DNA from: Thermococcus bergensis
Lineage (GTDB): Archaea; Methanobacteriota_B; Thermococci; Thermococcales; Thermococcaceae
NCBI RefSeq assembly: GCF_020386975.1
Contig: NZ_JABFNK010000003.1
Location: 248,001-312,000, forward strand
Reading direction: 5' to 3'
Length of the DNA stretch: 64,000 nucleotides
The notes beneath the pieces were generated by a model. That model saw only the letters and a program-made list of their open reading frames with translations, was not told where the DNA came from and ran no database searches. This document shows, one piece after another, positions 62,654-64,000 of the stretch (positions within the stretch are counted from its first letter, which is position 1; each line of letters opens with the position of its first letter). The position numbers and the translations under genes were made by a program.

Positions 62654-62800
62654 GGCCTTCATTTTCTCCCTGTACTCTTCAAGCTTTCTCCTCAAGCTTT
62701 CATCTTTCAATGCTAGGATTTCTATCGCTAGCAATGCCGCGTTCTTTCCGTTATCAATTCCAACCGCAGCAACCGGCACGCCAGGAGGCATCTCGAGCTC
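62654..62800 (-). pseudogene. purE: purE 3' fragment
   Basis: On the minus strand this encodes [20 protein letters not shown], then [20 protein letters not shown] and YREKMKA before a TAA, the C-terminus of N5-CAIR mutase/AIR carboxylase. Homology ends abruptly upstream of MPPG: the expected LDALLSIVQ-like residues are replaced by unrelated [10 protein letters not shown]. The rest of the enzyme is missing. A complete purE may lie beyond purK, outside the window. Confidence 0.75.
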
Positions 62801-63070
62801 TCCGCTGAAATTAGACGGAGGCACACAGCATGCAAAAAGTATCCTACAGGAACTAACTTCTGGTTATGGGTCGAAAAGAAAGGTGAGGAAGTCATAGCTT
62901 CAGTCTACAGGAGAGCGAATTACGTAATAAAAACTAAAAGCAGGTTTACAGAAGAGGGAATTAGGAGGAAACTCTTAGTGTTGAAGACTCCTAATATTTG
63001 TGGGAATATCCCCGTATTTGAATTAAGATGGTGGGGAAGAGAAGTTATTGACAAATTTTTGTCAAATATT
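62801..63070 (+). pseudogene. Unidentified C-terminal ORF fragment beside the purE remnant
   Basis: On the plus strand an open frame without a start codon, about 62801-63106, reads [19 protein letters not shown], then ANYVIKTKSRFTEEGIRRKL and VFELRWWGREVIDKFLSN, ending KLRKCM. It looks like the end of a real protein, rich in Lys and Arg, that I do not recognise. It abuts the purE fragment and ends just before purK, so this interval is probably a rearrangement junction. The last part (63070-63112) also carries the purK promoter (ACTATTTAAACT, about 63079-63090). Confidence 0.45.
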
Positions 63071-63112
63071 TTCAAAAAACTATTTAAACTACGCAAATGT
63101 ATGTAAAAATCG

Positions 63113-64000
63113 ATGAGGGCAATGATTGGAATCCTCGGCGGGGGACAGCTAGCTAAAATGATGGCTCAAGAAGCAAAAAAGTTAGGATTTAAAGTAGCTA
63201 TTCTTGATCCCCAAGAAGAACCAGCCGCAAAAGGAGTTTCCGACTATCATATAGTTGGAAGCTTTAAAGACGAGAACGCAATAAGAAAGCTAGCAGAAAT
63301 TTCAGATGTTGTTACCTACGACATAGAACATGTGAACGTCAAAACCCTAAAAGAGTTAGAAGATGAGGGATTTGAAATTCACCCCTCTCCAAGAGTGCTT
63401 GAGGTCATTCAGGATAAGCTACTTCAAATGGAAGTTATGAAAAAAGCGGGAATTCCAGTGCCTAAATTTGTTAAAGCAGATAAAGAAGAAATAATTGAGA
63501 AGGCTCTAAAATTTGGCTTTCCGCTAGTTCAGAAAACTAGGAGAGAAGGATACGACGGAAAAGGGGTAAGGATAATAAGAAGCGAGAATGAGTTAGATAA
63601 GTTAATTCTTGAAGATTCAATGTTGCAGGAGTTTGTAAAAATAGAGAAGGAAATTGCAGTAATGGTTGCTAGAGATTTGGAAGGAAATGTTGCCGCATAT
63701 CCAGTTGTTGAAATGTATTTTAATGAAGCAAACATCTTAGATACCCTCATAGCTCCAGCAAGGATAAGCGAAGACCTAGCTGAGAAAGCACAAAAGATAG
63801 CAGTAAAAGCCGTTGAAGCCCTTGATGGGGTAGGTATTTTTGGAGTTGAAATGTTCCTTACTCCTGATGGAAAAATATATTTGAATGAAATAGCTCCGAG
63901 ACCTCACAACTCTGGGCACTACACGATAGAGGCTTGCCTAACAAGTCAGTTTGAGCAGCATATAAGGGCAATAGTAGAACTCCCACTTGGAAGCCCTGAA
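63113..64000 (+). CDS. purK: N5-carboxyaminoimidazole ribonucleotide synthase, N-terminal 296 residues (runs off window)
   Basis: This ATP-grasp enzyme carboxylates AIR with ATP and bicarbonate. The frame shows MIGILGGGQLAKMMAQEAKK, a VTYDIEHVNVKTLKEL segment, PLVQKTRREGYDGKGVRI, VKIEKEIAVMVARDLEGN and LNEIAPRPHNSGHYTIEAC, typical of PurK; it is open to the last base. It starts at the ATG at 63113 (MRAMIG), about 25 bp after a TATA and without a ribosome site, or at the ATG at 63122. The partner purE is expected nearby. Confidence 0.93.
   Translation, partial: MRAMIGILGGGQLAKMMAQEAKKLGFKVAILDPQEEPAAKGVSDYHIVGSFKDENAIRKLAEISDVVTYDIEHVNVKTLKELEDEGFEIHPSPRVLEVIQDKLLQMEVMKKAGIPVPKFVKADKEEIIEKALKFGFPLVQKTRREGYDGKGVRIIRSENELDKLILEDSMLQEFVKIEKEIAVMVARDLEGNVAAYPVVEMYFNEANILDTLIAPARISEDLAEKAQKIAVKAVEALDGVGIFGVEMFLTPDGKIYLNEIAPRPHNSGHYTIEACLTSQFEQHIRAIVELPLGSPE

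Overview
The window is archaeal and comes from the Thermococcales, most likely a moderately AT-rich Thermococcus. The signs are GGTGA-type ribosome sites with many GTG/TTG starts, BRE/TATA promoters, C/D box guide RNAs, a 16S-tRNA-Ala(TGC)-23S operon without 5S, class I LysRS, RadB, HerA-Mre11-Rad50-NurA, inteins in RfcS and LonB, archaeosine TGT, and folate-independent purine synthesis (PurT). The species is not determined.

Layout. 1-2.7 kb: the start of lysS, a dolichol-kinase-like membrane gene cut by an IS6-type element, then DUF366 and MDP-1 phosphatase genes. 2.7-7.9 kb: the rRNA operon on the minus strand, with both processing stems readable. 8-16.6 kb: prs, DUF1614 and ASCH genes, an IS982-type element between a promoter and its metallo-hydrolase gene, radB, FAU-1, moaA, trm5. 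16.6-31.4 kb: replication and repair, namely rfcL, rfcS with an intein, kbl, endA, rimI, a GH13 amylase-like gene, a C/D sRNA and the herA-mre11-rad50-nurA operon. 31.4-45 kb: tgtA, a GT2 glycosyltransferase, a small TBP-half-like protein, lonB with an intein, DUF2666, a second C/D sRNA, ridA, lrgA-lrgB, a Tfx regulator, a transglutaminase-like lipoprotein, tRNA-Tyr, a third IS, marC, hisS. 45-53.7 kb: a third C/D sRNA abutting a 38-codon gene, a PadR/membrane-protease pair with a likely operator, dph2, RNA methyltransferases, mscS-DUF432, HD and DUF434 genes, tRNA-Gln. 53.7-64 kb: a stand-alone TnpB element, a formate dehydrogenase gene split by an in-frame TAA, then purF, purC, a secreted cysteine hydrolase, purM, purT, a purE remnant and the start of purK.

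How the genes connect. prs makes PRPP, which PurF uses; purC, purM, purT and purK continue the pathway, and PurT consumes formate, the substrate or product of the neighbouring FdhA. MoaA makes the pterin precursor of the cofactor FdhA needs. RfcS/RfcL load the clamp; HerA-NurA-Mre11-Rad50 and RadB repair breaks. Trm5, TgtA, EndA, Dph2, the METTL5-like and RsmB-like enzymes and three C/D sRNAs mature tRNA, rRNA and EF-2.

Most notable: two unrelated transposases that share the same -1 offset at an A7 run; an 18-bp sequence identical upstream of purC and purM; a GC-rich RfcS intein; a LonB intein with a non-canonical penultimate residue; the fdhA stop codon; and three C/D sRNAs, each with a 10-nt complement in the window's own 23S rRNA.
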